This document shows, in pieces, positions 1 to 12,617 of a stretch of 64,000 nucleotides of DNA. The DNA comes from Anastatus disparis. Lineage: Eukaryota; Arthropoda; Insecta; Hymenoptera; Eupelmidae. Each line of letters opens with the position of its first letter. The first letter of the stretch is position 1. The notes beneath the pieces were generated by a model. That model saw only the letters and a list, made by a program, of their open reading frames with translations. It was not told where the DNA came from and did not search any database. The stretch spans positions 3,906,001 to 3,970,000 of the forward strand of contig JAFFSR010000227.1 in NCBI GenBank assembly GCA_017163975.1. Direction: 5' to 3'. The translations under genes and the position numbers were made by a program.

Positions 1-1618
1 TAGATTTTTTGACAATAGTTCAAAATTTATCTTATTAGACATATAGTCTAATAAGATAAATCATTCTAGTCTTTGTTTACACCCATTTGAAATAATAGAT
101 GTGCACATGTCTAATGTACTTTTGTTGTACCTGTCAACTAATCGCATCGTGTTTTCACGGCGAAGCTCAATTAATCGCTACTGGAATAGATGAATGATAG
201 ATCTCTTTAAAAAAAAGTACTAGGTATTAATAATCGCACATTGACTTGCGTGGTTTCCTTTTTCGTCTTTATCTTTTTTTAAACATCCTCTAAAGGTTTT
301 TATCTATCATTTAGATATCACACGACCAAAGTTGGCTAATCGCATGACGCACAAATCAGACTCAGTTTGAGCTCATCAGTTCTTGGAAGATAAGATCAAC
401 CAAATACAAACTAACATAAAATACGAATACTTAAAAATAATCCTTGCACCTTATTTATCAGGTTTCTCTGATATAATATGAAAATTATTTTCAGATAATT
501 AAGTATAATATTACAAAACAGTTACAAAATTTGTAAGACGTACATGTTCAAATCCTTATAAATATATTAAAAATCTTTAGCAGAGTAATTTTTAGAAGTT
601 CAATAGCATTGTATTTGAATACAGGTTAAAATTCTAATAATTCAAATGATTAGCAATTTGTGACTTCATTATGACGATATTTTCAGAGAAATTTTTATTA
701 GAAATATAATATTTTAGTTTATTTTTTAATTTTAAATATTTAATTCGAATGCTCAATTTCTTTTCAGGAAAATACTATAAAATTAATTTTGGATATGCCG
801 GTTAGGTTCAAAGTGCACACGTAATAAAATTAATTCAACTCTCGTAACATATTCACCTAGAATGGACACATACACGCTCACATATTTTACAAAACATACA
901 GACAATGCAAAAATTTACATTTTTCTAATCCAGTATAATCGAACGAGTAAACATTAACTACTATGGATTGTTCAGTTAGGTCGATGGGATGGATCAAAAT
1001 GTTGAGTATTTGTCTAATTTGACCTATTTTTATTCTAACCTAACCATAATATTAGCTTAACTCTTTTTTAAATATATATGTATAAATATGACAAATTATA
1101 AAAGTCATATAAATCAAAAATATATCAACTATCAAGTCATATCATTAGTCTTCAGACTTCATACTTGAAATCGCAATTCTGGATCAAAACAATTTAAAAA
1201 ATATAAAGCTGAGTGAAGCATTTTTGCGCAAAAGAAAAAAATAAGTAGCCGAAAAATTGAATATTCAGCTAAACGATATACGCTTCCATAGAAAATTAAA
1301 ATTCAGAGAGACGACCAGGGGTCAAAGTATACGGCGAAAATTGCTTCTACATTTTATTCCAAAGAGAAATAATAAAGAATATAAAAAAATATCGTATCCC
1401 GCAAAATCTTCATGCGAGTCACGCTGCTGCGCAAGGTGTCTCGGTATATATATTTATCACAGTAATTTCAAGCAGTTCGCATTGAAAAATCACGCTCTAG
1501 AGATTTTATTTAAAAAAAAAAAGAGAAAAAAAAAGAAGAAAAAGGAAAAAAGCTTACGTTGAAGTAAGAGAAGCCGGAAATTAAAGCAGCCGCGATTAAT
1601 TGGTTTCACGCCCCCTCC

Positions 1619-1640
1619 TTTCTCTCTCTCTCTCTCTCTT
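1619..1640. repeat. (TC)n microsatellite
   Basis: About ten TC units follow a CCCCCTCC tract. On the minus strand it reads as (GA)n, the commonest dinucleotide repeat class in this window. Confidence 0.9.
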
Positions 1641-1701
1641 ACTTCCTAACCTACGGATTATAGCAAGCATATACTCCTGGCAATAGTACCTACGTACACG
1701 T

Positions 1702-1715
1702 GCGCGCGCGCGCGC
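1702..1715. repeat. (CG)n dinucleotide tract
   Basis: Seven alternating CG units sit inside a TACGTACACGTG...CGCG purine-pyrimidine run. CG repeats are rare in genomes that lose methylated CpG, so the tract fits a weakly methylated insect genome. Such tracts can also adopt Z-DNA. Confidence 0.85.
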
Positions 1716-4600
1716 TTTCAAATAAATGTATTTTACGTTTTTGATTTTAAAGCGCGAAAACGTTGAAATTAATGCGTGCACGCTCTGTTAAATGATAATT
1801 GCTTTTTCAACGGCCTTTTTGCATTTGCTTTTCTCAAAGCCAAGAATTTACAGCGATTTTCGTGCACGTATTATACGTAATACAAAAATTAAAAAAAGAA
1901 ATACAAATCGGATACGTATTTGAAGGATATATTCGGAAACTGAACGAAACATTAAAATACTTAATTACGCGTACATATGTATGGATGGATTATACTTTTT
2001 TTTTCATATTGAATTTACGTTTGATTCGAATGTTCGAATTTTAACAAGCTTAATAAATTAAATCGTAAAAGTTCGCGAAAAATGATTAAATATCAGTAAG
2101 CTGATATTTGATTTTTAATAATCGGTTGACTTAATTTACTTTTATAATTTTCATTTCAAGTGTACATCGTTTTTAAAACCGTAGTTATTTATATTAAACT
2201 CTTTATACATCGATTGAAAAAAATACGCACTGAACCTCAATTCAAATTCGTATCTTTAGATTTTTAAATAGTAACTAAAAATCCAGAAACCGCGCGCTAT
2301 ATTTTCGCGTCAAACGAAATTTGCTTCGATTTTTTCTTTTTTTTTTTCTTCCTTTTTTCCCTCCCAAAGGGACGATTTTCTACAAACAGCTACACACGTA
2401 TATACACGCGTTGCATCTCGCTCCGGCAAATTACACCTCCATTTCCGCGACACTCGCATGAGTAAGTTCAAAGGGAAAGCCGGAAATGTAAGTTGCGACG
2501 AAGTCAAAAAAAAAAGAAAAAATCCTATTTAAAAGGACGGCTGCTGCGGTATGCAAAATGAAAAAGAAAATAAAAAAAGGCTGCTGCAAGCCACGTCAAA
2601 GAGCGAAAAAGGCTACGCAGTCACCAAGCTATTTGCCATACTTACGTGTGTGGTTTTTTTTAAAGTCGTAAAAATAAATAAATAAATAAAAGAAAAAAAG
2701 GTTTAACAAGTTGTAGTTTTAAGACGGCATTGGTGAATATTGCGAACAGAGTCGTTGAAGTTCAATGTTTAGTTTACGAGGTGTAACTAACGAGCACAAA
2801 CGTGATCTTGTGTGTCATGACTAATGGCCTTGCTATCTTCGCTTTGTTAATTACGGTAAGTTCCGCTGATGGTAAATTATCGAATGTACGTGTTTGCCGA
2901 ATTGTTAATCATCCATATAAGATATTTATTTCAAAGATTATTAATCAAAGTACAAATATTAATTAAACGTATAAGTTAATTTAGAAATTAATTGTTACAT
3001 TAGAGTAATTTTAATAAGAAAATTTTTCAATTTTGTAATAATAATTTCAAATAATGAAAATGAATAATTAAAGCTTTATTTAAAAAGAATTTTACGTTAG
3101 TATTCGCAAAAAATAAACGTTCGCAAGCACATCGCGATATTAATGTGTCAAATGTACGATTCGAAAAAGAATATTTAAAAACCTGTAAATGTAAAAGAAT
3201 TTTCATTAAAAAAATTTTCGTTTTTATGTATTTTTTGCGATACTAAATGTATTTTTATTAAATTCAAAATGCATTACTTCAATGCGAAGAATTTGATAAT
3301 GAAATTCTATAAAATTTTTTCTCGTGCAAATTTACTAGGATAGCCTGTACATTTTGAAATTAAAGCTCAAAGCGTTTGCCAGCCAACATTTTTTACATGA
3401 TGAAGTTCAAAGATTCTTAAATTTTTTATATCTCTAATTAGAATTGTTTAATCTTGTTGTTTTTTTTCAAAATTATCACCAAATCTTCATTTTTTCACTT
3501 CACTATAAAATACATGGACATCAACACTTCTTTTAAACAAAAGACAAAAAATTAAACCTCAAATAAGGTACAGTTTTTTAGAAAAATGTTTAAAAATACA
3601 TTGACGTTGTCCTTCCTCACGTGTAAACACTACTCGAGTATAAAAAAAAAAGAGAGAAGATACATTGTTGCAAAACAAGTTAGAACTTAGTATAGAGATA
3701 TACAAGTGTATAAGCGAGTAAAGTCAAGGGATGCGCTGCACACAACAGCGTTCCCTTTTAGATACAATGGTTTTAACATATATAGCTGCCGTTAGAGGGA
3801 AAAGGCGTCGACTTTAGAAGAGGAGAACTTTGCGAGCAACAATGCTCTGGCAAAGTTACGATCGCCGCCTAAGCTTGTCACGCGGAAAGACTTCGCGATC
3901 GTTCCACAAGAGTTAAACTTCGTTGCTTTCTACCCTTTCTCTCGCTCCTCTTGTTGAAACATTTCGTTCACGTTGTTTCCCAGCTGCTGTCTTTGGCATT
4001 TCCTTTTGTAAGAAAGAAAAAAACAATCGTGAAAAAAAGGGAAGTTCGGAAAGAAAAAAATAAATTTCTTTTTTCTACTGATTGATTATTTTGTATTTTT
4101 AGATACGAATCTCATGTAAGATTGTAAAGAAAAAACGATTATTTTTAAAAAAAGAAAATTGTTTGTTTACTTAAATGTTTTATTGAAAATTTGATGTATG
4201 CTAACTTATAAAGTTTCGAAGTTGCGTATGTGTTGGATTTTCAATGCAGTCATTGCAAAACGATTCGTTGCTCTGAAAAATGTATGCAGTTTTAAATTCA
4301 CAAGTGTTTCTTGCATCTGGTACTAACTTTTCTTGTCGATTCTAGATACTGACAATTTAAACTTTGTTTTTATTATTCTCATAACTCTGGGCTCAGTCAA
4401 CATGTCGAAGTTGCTGTTTGTATTTTCAAATACTTTAATCATTTCGTTTAAGTGCAAAGCATACAATTTCAGGACGTAATTTATACTGGATGATATCAAT
4501 TAATGTAATAAGGATGTTATATTATTTCAGTTAGACCAGATGAAATGATTTCTATTTTAAACAAAAAATTAAACATTGATGAATTGCAAATATTTATGTA

Positions 4601-4984
4601 CAGGGTGTCCTAAATCTCATTCACCCATTTATGTAGAGGGTAAATGATTTATTTTTTACTAGTTCCAAAAAACTCTGTAGCTAAATCAGTTAATTAAGAC
4701 CTAATTTACTAAAATATACTGGAAATTTTATGAGTAAACTATTTTGCATTTTGAACTATATTAAACTATATTGTATTTTCAAGTTCAGTTTAAGGACGAA
4801 TTATGTAATTTAAAAAAAATTTTTTAGATAAAAGTTCCACCATTTGTATGCTGAAAACGTATTACGGTTGAAATCTAAAATAGTCGATAGAGAGCACCTC
4901 ATATAGTCAAATTTTTCTAAAATTTTAAATAATATTAATTGTTTTCAATTTGAAAGAAGTAGACAAGTGTTCTGAAACACCCTG
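4601..4984. mobile_element. Short mariner-like MITE, TA target site
   Basis: The element starts CAGGGTGT and ends ACACCCTG, a perfect 8-bp terminal inverted repeat, and is flanked by TA on both sides. A TA duplication and CAGGGTGT ends are typical of small non-autonomous Tc1/mariner-type elements in insects. It is 384 bp, AT-rich, and has no transposase frame, so it would depend on an enzyme made elsewhere. The inner sequence is not obviously palindromic. The superfamily is inferred from the termini and TA alone. Confidence 0.65.
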
Positions 4985-4986
4985 TA

Positions 4987-7900
4987 TATTAATATTAGTC
5001 AAGCAAAATTTAATTAAGTTTTGTTTACGTTGTTAAGGAAACGATATAATATTTCTAATGATCTTTTTATTATACAAAAATAAGTTTATGATATAATAAA
5101 TCAAAATGATAAATTAATATTAAAGAGATAATTTATCAAAAAATAAATATGATTAAGCGCTGAGATAGTCATTTAAAAGTATTTATAGTAAAAAAGGCTT
5201 TTTAGATGGTGCTCTGAATAATGCAATTTAAATAATTATTTTAAAAATTTTCCCGGCAGTAAAGGGTCTTAATCTTGTTTACGTCCAATGTATAGACTTC
5301 AAAAAGAAGTTTACATATTTTTTCCAGAGTACAAGAATGATTTAATTATTTTGGAACTAGAAGCAAAGCTTAACGCAGTTAGTATTAAATAAAGGCTTAT
5401 TGCCCTTCGAGTTAACAGAAAATCGAAAACAATTAATTTTAATATTCAACTAATTCAAAAACTCTATTGATTAATTTGCGATAAATATTTCGTTTGAATA
5501 AATAAATTGTTTTTCCTCTTTCTCGAGTACTTATACGTAATCCGAGAAACTTTTCTTTTGAATTATTTCGAGCAAATAAATATAGGCAACAAAAAAAAAT
5601 GAAAAAAAAGAAGAATCATTCTAAATGTGTCATGTTACGAGTAAACTTCCTTCAAGTCTATTAACCTGATTGATCGACCATTTATAGTTAGCCGATAAAT
5701 GCTTTTAGATCGACGCTATCAGCAGCGTTTTAGTTACATGAAATAGCGAATGCTAGGGGGAATATAGGAAATTAACTAGAGTGTTATGGCTAAATCACAC
5801 TTTATTAATTTCTTCGGTTTGTAGTGATTTTGCAGTGATTTCACGCTAAATTAAATAAATGAATAATGTAAAATTATTAAAATTTAATTAAAAAATAGAA
5901 CAATATAAAAGTACTTTTTTAATTGATTGAATAGTTCAAATTTCGAAAATTTGTAATATGATCAAGATTTTGCATTAAAAAATTCCAATCTATTGAAAAT
6001 TATTGATTTTTTAAAGATATTAAAGAAAGTGTTCTGAATATTAAAAGAAGGTAATTTATTTTGTGATAAGTTCAATAAGTTATAATAGAATTTGATCGAT
6101 AATGTACAGCGTTACAGCTATTAAATTCTTAAATTTAGTGAACTAATTTTTTTTTTTGTTAAAGCTTTAAATAATTGATTTAACAATTAGCTTACAGCGA
6201 AAAATCCGATATTCATTACTTGTAATTTTCTTAAAATAGGTCATCGAGTTAGTTGTTTAAGGTTTTTTTCTTTTTATGTGATAGTCAATTTAAATTAAAC
6301 GGCAAACTTCAGGTTTTAAAATGTGCCTTTGTATTGTTAAAATTGAAATTATGTTAGTGACCTGAATTCGACGCTTCTTCATTAACTTAAATAAGATTAA
6401 AACAAATAATGCATAAGCTTAAACCCATTACGTTAATCTATAGATTTTCAGTATGCGTCACGGCAGATTACAAGAATCGTAATTGAATATAAACAATCCT
6501 ATTATAACGACTCGTGCAAACGTTAACTTTAACGATGTTTTCCAATCTTAACTAATTAATTCATTAAAATACCCAAATTAATAGTGATATTCATTATGAT
6601 TTTTAATGATTTCATTAAAGAGTAATCATATGTTTTAAAATGATTTGATTTAAAATTCATTTGTAATATTTAATAACACATTATATGTAAAATAAGAGAA
6701 TGAAATCAAATAGTATTTGCGATAATAGATGACCACTTAAAGGAATATTTAATCATCTCTATATTTGTGTTGCACGTGGTACTTTATTTTCGACTCAACT
6801 AAGATCCAGTTAGTGACTTACAAGATAGAACTAATAAAAAAATGAAATGTTTTTTAATATAACACAGAGTCGGATATAAGGCAGTTTATAGCTTTAATGA
6901 TTTTATGATGTACTGTAAAGTTTAAAAATAAAAACAAAACCAAAGATATACAAAAACCATTTTAGTCTATTTATTTATCCCAGAATGAATGTCATTTTTT
7001 TGCTCTTTTTTCAGGTTATAAAAGTCACCATTACGACGGGATTAGAAATAAAATAATTTATCATGAAAGCAACGGATATGAAAAAGACATATGGCATATA
7101 TTTCGTTTTATTTTTGGGTACGAATCGAGTATCGACGTCATGACCTATAACTATTTATGAGGGTGCAGGTCATATTTTGATAACCAAATATGTATCCGCA
7201 AAAAAGGAACAAGGGTCCATTACATTTTTCCGCGTCCCTGAGTTTCAAAGGGATAAAACATAGACAGATTCATCTAAGCTTCGTAAGTGACAACATTGTG
7301 AGAACATATTGATCTTATGCTGTAGCATATTGTCTAGAGGATTACCATGTGAGGGTGTTTAATATTCTCAAAATATTTAATATTCTATTGAATCAATTAG
7401 TTAAATTGACTATTCTAATAATTTTTTTCCTTCTTTTACTAAAATTAATCTGTTTAAGTTTTCACATCAACGAACGAATAAAAGTGTTAGCACACTACAT
7501 CATAATTCGGTTGTCCGTTAATCCCAACTCTAGGTAATTTTCGATATAAGTAAATAACACGAGTATCATATACATATAGTATATCTAAATTTATATTTAC
7601 CTTAACCTATCCAAACAAGAACATCCATTTATATGAGAGCAACCTTTTCGAGCTAATTAACTTTTACCTAATTTCATTCATGCTTAAAACAACGTATAGT
7701 GTCAAAGTAAAGCAAATAATGACGCAAAACGTTGAAAATAATCCACGTCGAGAGATAACGAAATATGCGAGGAACAATAATATTTACTCCAAGTGTCAAT
7801 TGTAAACAGAGGAAAGAGGAAATTTAGTCACTAGTTTCAATCAGCTTGACTCAGAAACAAACCGGACAACGGGTTTATAGCCTTAAACCTTAGATCGATG

Positions 7901-9149
7901 TTTGTAGTGATCGATAACGAAGGAAACTTTATGGGAGCTATATACAGATAGATTGTAGATGTAACAGTCGTCTTCTTGATGAGCAATTCTGTTTATTTTA
8001 CGAGAGAAGGTTCGGCATTTGATATGCTTTCCTAATTCGTTAACGATCGGATTCTACGCTTGTATAAATATCTAGACGACGTTTGTTCATCTGAAGTAGT
8101 GCCGTTATGTTGCCTTTGTGACGTAAAGACGCTACTTAATTTCATAGAATTTCTAGCTTCAATATTCACTTTTTTGTTGACAGAATTATTTAATCTTACA
8201 TGCGAAATATTTGTTAATTTATTATTTTCGTAAAAATTTAGAATTTTTTAAATTATTAGTAATTAATAAATCTAAAAAAATTAGTAAGTATAAATTTGAA
8301 GGATACAATTGCTCAAGATACTTAGAATTATTTTTAATTAAATAATTTTAAATTAAGAAAAAACTGAAAAGTATAATAAAAATATTAATCTAAAATTTTT
8401 CATGAGTGTTTTAAAAAATTGCTATTCATCACTTTTATTAAATTGTAGATAGTCAGAAATAAAAAAAAAATATTAAAAAAGTACGTCATGCTTAGCAGCA
8501 TTGTTTTTCTCCTAAATTTTTATTACAGTGCGAGCTTTGCAATTAATGAAAAATTTTTAGTAATCACGTCAAGTGGTAATTTGTTCCTTTTTTTAGATGT
8601 AGAATAGATGATCGCGCTCGTTAACGAGGATTTTCCTTTTCACTCTTTTTTCATCGGCCAGGAGATTTATGGTCTTTATTACTCGATATTTATTTTATTT
8701 TATTTTATTTCTAAAGATGATACTATAATTAAAGTTTGTTTATGTTTCTATTTTTTCAGAAGGTTTAATAAAACGTGCAAAAAAAGCATACACATTTTAT
8801 TCTTTTCTTTGTCGAAGAATAGCAGAGTTTAAATAATTATTTTTCTTACTATGAATTTCAAATAATTATTATTTTTATCATGATTAATAACAAAAGTGAA
8901 TTGTTTCTTTTTATAACTTAACTGTAAAAAAATCTTTTATTATCGAACTTGACATATTTAAAGTTATATTTCCTGAATATTCGTACATTATTTGACTAAT
9001 AGGTATTATAAAATACAAATATAAATAAATAATTGTTATTGTTAAACAATGAAATAAGAAATATTAATTAAATATTATTTAAATTGATTTTATTTGACAA
9101 GCAGTATAAATTTTTATTTTCTAAATATGAAAAAAAAATATAAAGTTAA
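4987..9149. other. AT-rich non-coding stretch
   Basis: No recognisable gene. The one notable point is a strong plus-strand 3' splice-site-like sequence at 7001-7014, listed separately. The rest is A/T-rich sequence with homopolymers and short chance frames. Confidence 0.6.
7015..7160 (+). other. Weak exon candidate after a strong 3' splice site
   Basis: A long pyrimidine tract ends in TTTTTTCAG at 7014. After it, one frame (phase 2, first codon TAT at 7017) stays open for 47 codons to TGA at 7158-7160. The peptide is rich in I, Y, N, K, H and F, which is what AT-rich DNA gives by chance, and I recognise no family. There is no convincing donor inside and no AATAAA close by. The frame also stays open upstream through the pyrimidine tract. 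It may be a cryptic acceptor followed by a chance frame. Confidence 0.12.
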
Positions 9150-9162
9150 AATCATATTTGTT

Positions 9163-9367
9163 GAGGTGTTCAGTGGCTCAGTCGGTAGAGCAATGGACTC
9201 GTAACTCCGAGAGTCCGAGTTCGAGTCCCGCTCTCGGCTAATTTATATAAGCAAGCACCACTGTACGGTTACATGTGCTTTGTTCATAAACACACTGAAT
9301 AACTTTCGTCGCTAATTAACATCACAGTGATGGCATAATTACAGCGACGTCAAATAAAAGAAAAAAT
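9163..9367 (+). mobile_element. tRNA-derived SINE, copy 1
   Basis: The 5' part, about 75 bp, is tRNA-like. Its A-box, TGGCTCAGTCGG, matches the pol III consensus; the B-box is AGTTCGAGTCC. The anticodon-like loop CTCGTAA resembles a threonine (CGU) tRNA loop, but the anticodon stem no longer pairs well. The non-tRNA body has two potential hairpins (AGCAC...GTGCT and CGTCGCT...AGCGACG), then an A-rich tail. AATCATATTT flanks it at 9150-9159 and 9368-9377, extending to 13 bp with one mismatch: a target-site duplication. This copy carries the AGCAAGCA form of the body. It has no protein-coding capacity and would be moved by a LINE in trans. Confidence 0.85.
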
Positions 9368-12038
9368 AATCATATTTATTCTTCGTTTGGCAGTTCAAAT
9401 AACTTTTTTGTTAAAATCTTATTTCTTATATATGAAAAAAGAATTATAATATTGGCCAATTTTGAATGTCCTTTAATTTGCGCAAAATCAACCATACGAA
9501 CCATATGTTTGTAAATTTAAAATCAAAAACGACAATACTATTGTTTGAATAGAATTTTTACGACACTAATGTATTTCGATAACTGATAAAATAAAAAAAT
9601 GAGTTTTAACGATTTTTGTTAATTAGTATTTTGGTTTTCTTATTTTATGTTTTTAGTTCGTTATTCGAAATAATTTTTTAAATTCAATAATCTATCTTTT
9701 GGCATTTGTATTTTAATTTCTATTTTATCAATTTTCTTAAATTTGAACTCGAAATCCGGAATAATTGTTCGAATAAATGAATTCGTATTTTTGACGCAAA
9801 TTTAGATAAACATTCATATATGGACCCCCCAATAATAATATATTAAAAAGTTTGGAATTTACAAAACTAATTTCTGAATTTATGCTTATAATATTTTACA
9901 TATACAAAAAACATTTTCAATACATACGTGAAAATGTACGTTTATTAAACAAAAAAGTTTAATGGACCCATTGATGTATAAATATTGCGCTAATTCGTTT
10001 TATTATTAACGTTATTTTACTATGCCAAGCTCTATTGCATCAACTCTAACCGTTGATGTTGCTAAGTTTAAACGTTAGATGAATCTTGCAGCGAGTGCAA
10101 GAAATCTTATTTCTACGATATTGATACTAAAAGACAACGACGTGTATCAGGTGTAGGATAACATTAATGTTAAATTGAATCACTGCTTTAACCGCCATGT
10201 TGTTGTGACATCAAAAAAGTATGTTGTCTGAGTACTTAATATTATAACTTTGAATTATAGTCGTACTGTAGTTAAACAATACGTAAAAATTTGTTTTTTT
10301 CATATCAAAATTGTTTTCTGTAAAATCAATAAAATTTTGAAAAATAACATTTTTATCATTCGTATATAATCGTTTTAATTATTTGCTTTTATATATTCAT
10401 ACGTTACGCACAGTAAATTAATTTGTTTATCATACTGTAAATAATTGACCTTCGGTCATTTATGCACAAAGTTTGTTCATTAAAATTGAATTAAACATTC
10501 GACAAAACGAATCCTCTTACTCAACAACATTAAAACATTCGCAAATAAACTTCTCGTCGCAGCCACATTAATAATGAAATATAAAAAAAAGCGTTGAAAG
10601 AAAAATAAAATGTTTAAAAATTAACGACCTTGTCATGTGTATTTTTCTACGTCAATGAGTCTCTGGAGCCTATAGAAGATATAAAATTGTTCAGAACTAA
10701 ACGACAATGCGCCTTTAATAGAGCATTCATTAATGTTTTTACCAAGAGAGAAACTCGAGAGTTCTCTGTACTCTTTTGACCATGAAAGAGAAAAATAACG
10801 AATGAGTATAGAGGGTACAGAGGAGTATGAGCTTAACTTTGTTTCGCGAATCATTGAGCCAACGGATAATGAAATCAAGCTCTTCGCTGTAGAACGTGTG
10901 TATGAATATACACATATATACGCCACGATAGTCACATGGATATCTGTATGTATTATTTATCGAAGGTTTTTTTTTTCTTTTTAGATTTCACGTTAGATAT
11001 TTTCTCTCTTATATTATCTGCTTTATATTTCAAGATTTACTTGTTGATCTCTCGTACGATTTATGTAATTTTATTAATAAAATTTAATGTTTTGAGGCAT
11101 TATAAAAGATTTATTTTGTTTTTTTATTGGTTATTCTATTATTTAACATTAAAGATTATGTTAAAAAATCATGTGATTAGAAATCTATACTTTTAGAAAA
11201 TACGATTCAAAATAGATGGATAATATATTACATACTTAACATTTCATAAATATTAATTCCTGTGTTGGTATATCTGTAATAGAATGCATGTAAATGCATT
11301 CTTAAGATATATAAATATCATTAATCTTACTGTACATAAGTGGCAATTTCCTTATAAATATATTAAATAAACTATTGAAGCTTATTTTTCCAAAATCTAA
11401 CATTTTTTTGATCCGATGAGAATATTACGGTAATTACCAGTAATTTAATTATTTAGAGAAAAAATTGTATTATTCAGTTTGATAGTATTGATATTTAAGA
11501 TAATGATTCTAGATATAACTATAATTACGTAAAGGAACACGGATTTTAATAAAGGAAGGCACTGCGTATTAGATCTAAATTATTGATACAATAATATTTT
11601 TATTACAATTATCCTTTTACATTCATTTTATTATTTATACATGTATGCGTGGAGAGAGTATTCATATATGAGAGTGCATGTACGTACATGCAGTATAGAA
11701 ATTTATATATGCATATAGAAACGATCATTATCATTATTGGATGTATACGAAACCAATCAGTATCAAAACCATTAAAGGCCCGTATTGATTTCATAACGTA
11801 TAATAATCTAAACCAAAAAAACATCTTTAAAATGACCACATTTTTCTCATAAATTATGTATTAATTACAAGCAAAATTATTTATTTCACATTTTATTATC
11901 AGGTCTCAATTTATATTAAAAAATAATCAACATAGCTTCATTTGAATCAAAAATTTAAATTGGTTTTTTGAAACGTAAAGTATTAAAACCTTCTGAGTAA
12001 CCATATTATTTGCACGACTGATCAATAACTAATGCATT
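9368..12038. other. AT-rich non-coding stretch with small hairpins
   Basis: No recognisable gene. Near 10038-10172 several short perfect hairpins lie close together; this is described in the findings. The overlapping frames at 10633-11196 and 11609-11852 lie on both strands of the same AT-rich DNA and look like chance. Confidence 0.55.
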
Positions 12039-12131
12039 ATGGTAAATGATATGTACATAGATGACCTGGGCACTTTAAACGGCCGGGACCCCGAGCCCGG
12101 GCGAAACGTAGGCCGGAATAAGTTCCACTAG
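12039..12131 (+). pseudogene. GC-rich relic with short ORF, possible retroelement 3' end
   Basis: A sharp GC-rich island (about 12062-12117, including CCGGGACCCCGAGCCCGGG) sits in AT-rich DNA. An ATG frame at 12039 stays open across it for 30 codons to TAG at 12129-12131. It begins with a stretch containing MYIDDL, then a Gly/Arg/Asn/Pro-rich tail. Downstream is A-rich low-complexity sequence to about 12400, as expected past a retroelement 3' end. The codons and composition are foreign to the surroundings. The MYIDDL resemblance to a reverse transcriptase YxDD box may be coincidence, because no other RT motif can be seen. It could instead be a fragment of any older insertion. Confidence 0.25.
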
Positions 12132-12400
12132 CCATATCATACATGACACGGACAACCGCCAAAAAATCTGTACCTTCAAAACAGAAAAACAAAAACTACA
12201 CTCCACGAATTATAATTCAAAAAAAAAGGAAAACAAAAAACAACACTACGCATCCTGTGAATGATAAATCGAAAAAAAAAAAAACATAAAAAACTAAAAC
12301 TAAACACCATGATAATAATCGAAAAAGAAAAAAAGAAATATTCAAAATAACAAAGAAATTACAAATATAAAATTTTTGTTAAACACCAAAGATATACGTC
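12132..12400. repeat. A-rich low-complexity tract
   Basis: Many A runs of up to 13, with interspersed ATGATAAATCG-like and ATAATAATCG-like phrases. It could be the decayed A-rich 3' flank of the GC-rich relic just upstream, or simple sequence. Confidence 0.5.
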
Positions 12401-12554
12401 TATTACTCAAATATTGTATAAAACTTTATAATGCTATTATAAAACCTACTATACCGCAAACCTACTACAAATTTCGTTTTACTATCACTGCTATTGTTTA
12501 AGAAATGTAATGTAAGGCAAATTTTTACTAAATAATTTTTTTGGACTTTCTTTT

Positions 12555-12617
12555 GTACCGTGTAGTGCCACCTAGGTAACAGAAAAGTGTTACCTAAGTG
12601 CGGATTTAGGTCCCGCA
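12555..12617 (+). repeat. tRNA-like hairpin, possible SINE relic
   Basis: TAGTGCCACCTAGG resembles a degenerate A-box, and GGATTTAGGTCCC about 35 bases on resembles a decayed B-box. Between them TAGGTAAC and GTTACCTA pair perfectly around an 8-nt loop, like an anticodon arm. The spacing fits a tRNA head of about 65 nt. It is unlike the five-copy SINE family in this window. The minus-strand frame across it (12403-12648) gives an Arg-Asp-Leu-Asn-Pro-His peptide, a pattern often produced by antisense translation of tRNA-like repeats. No tail or target duplication is visible. Confidence 0.3.

Larger units (their letters stand above)
1..4598. other. AT-rich non-coding stretch
   Basis: No recognisable gene. 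It holds a (TC)n tract near 1619-1640, an alternating CG tract near 1702-1715, several A/T homopolymers and a GC-richer patch near 3720-4000. The patch has an E-box-like CAGCTG and pyrimidine tracts, and could be regulatory or a decayed exon. The open frames here start at non-ATG codons or run through homopolymers and show no family resemblance. Confidence 0.6.

Noticed and set aside
9165..9239. A functional tRNA gene
   Set aside because: The anticodon stem does not pair properly, there is no clean acceptor stem in this copy, and the sequence continues into a repeat body with an A-rich tail and target duplications. It is a SINE.
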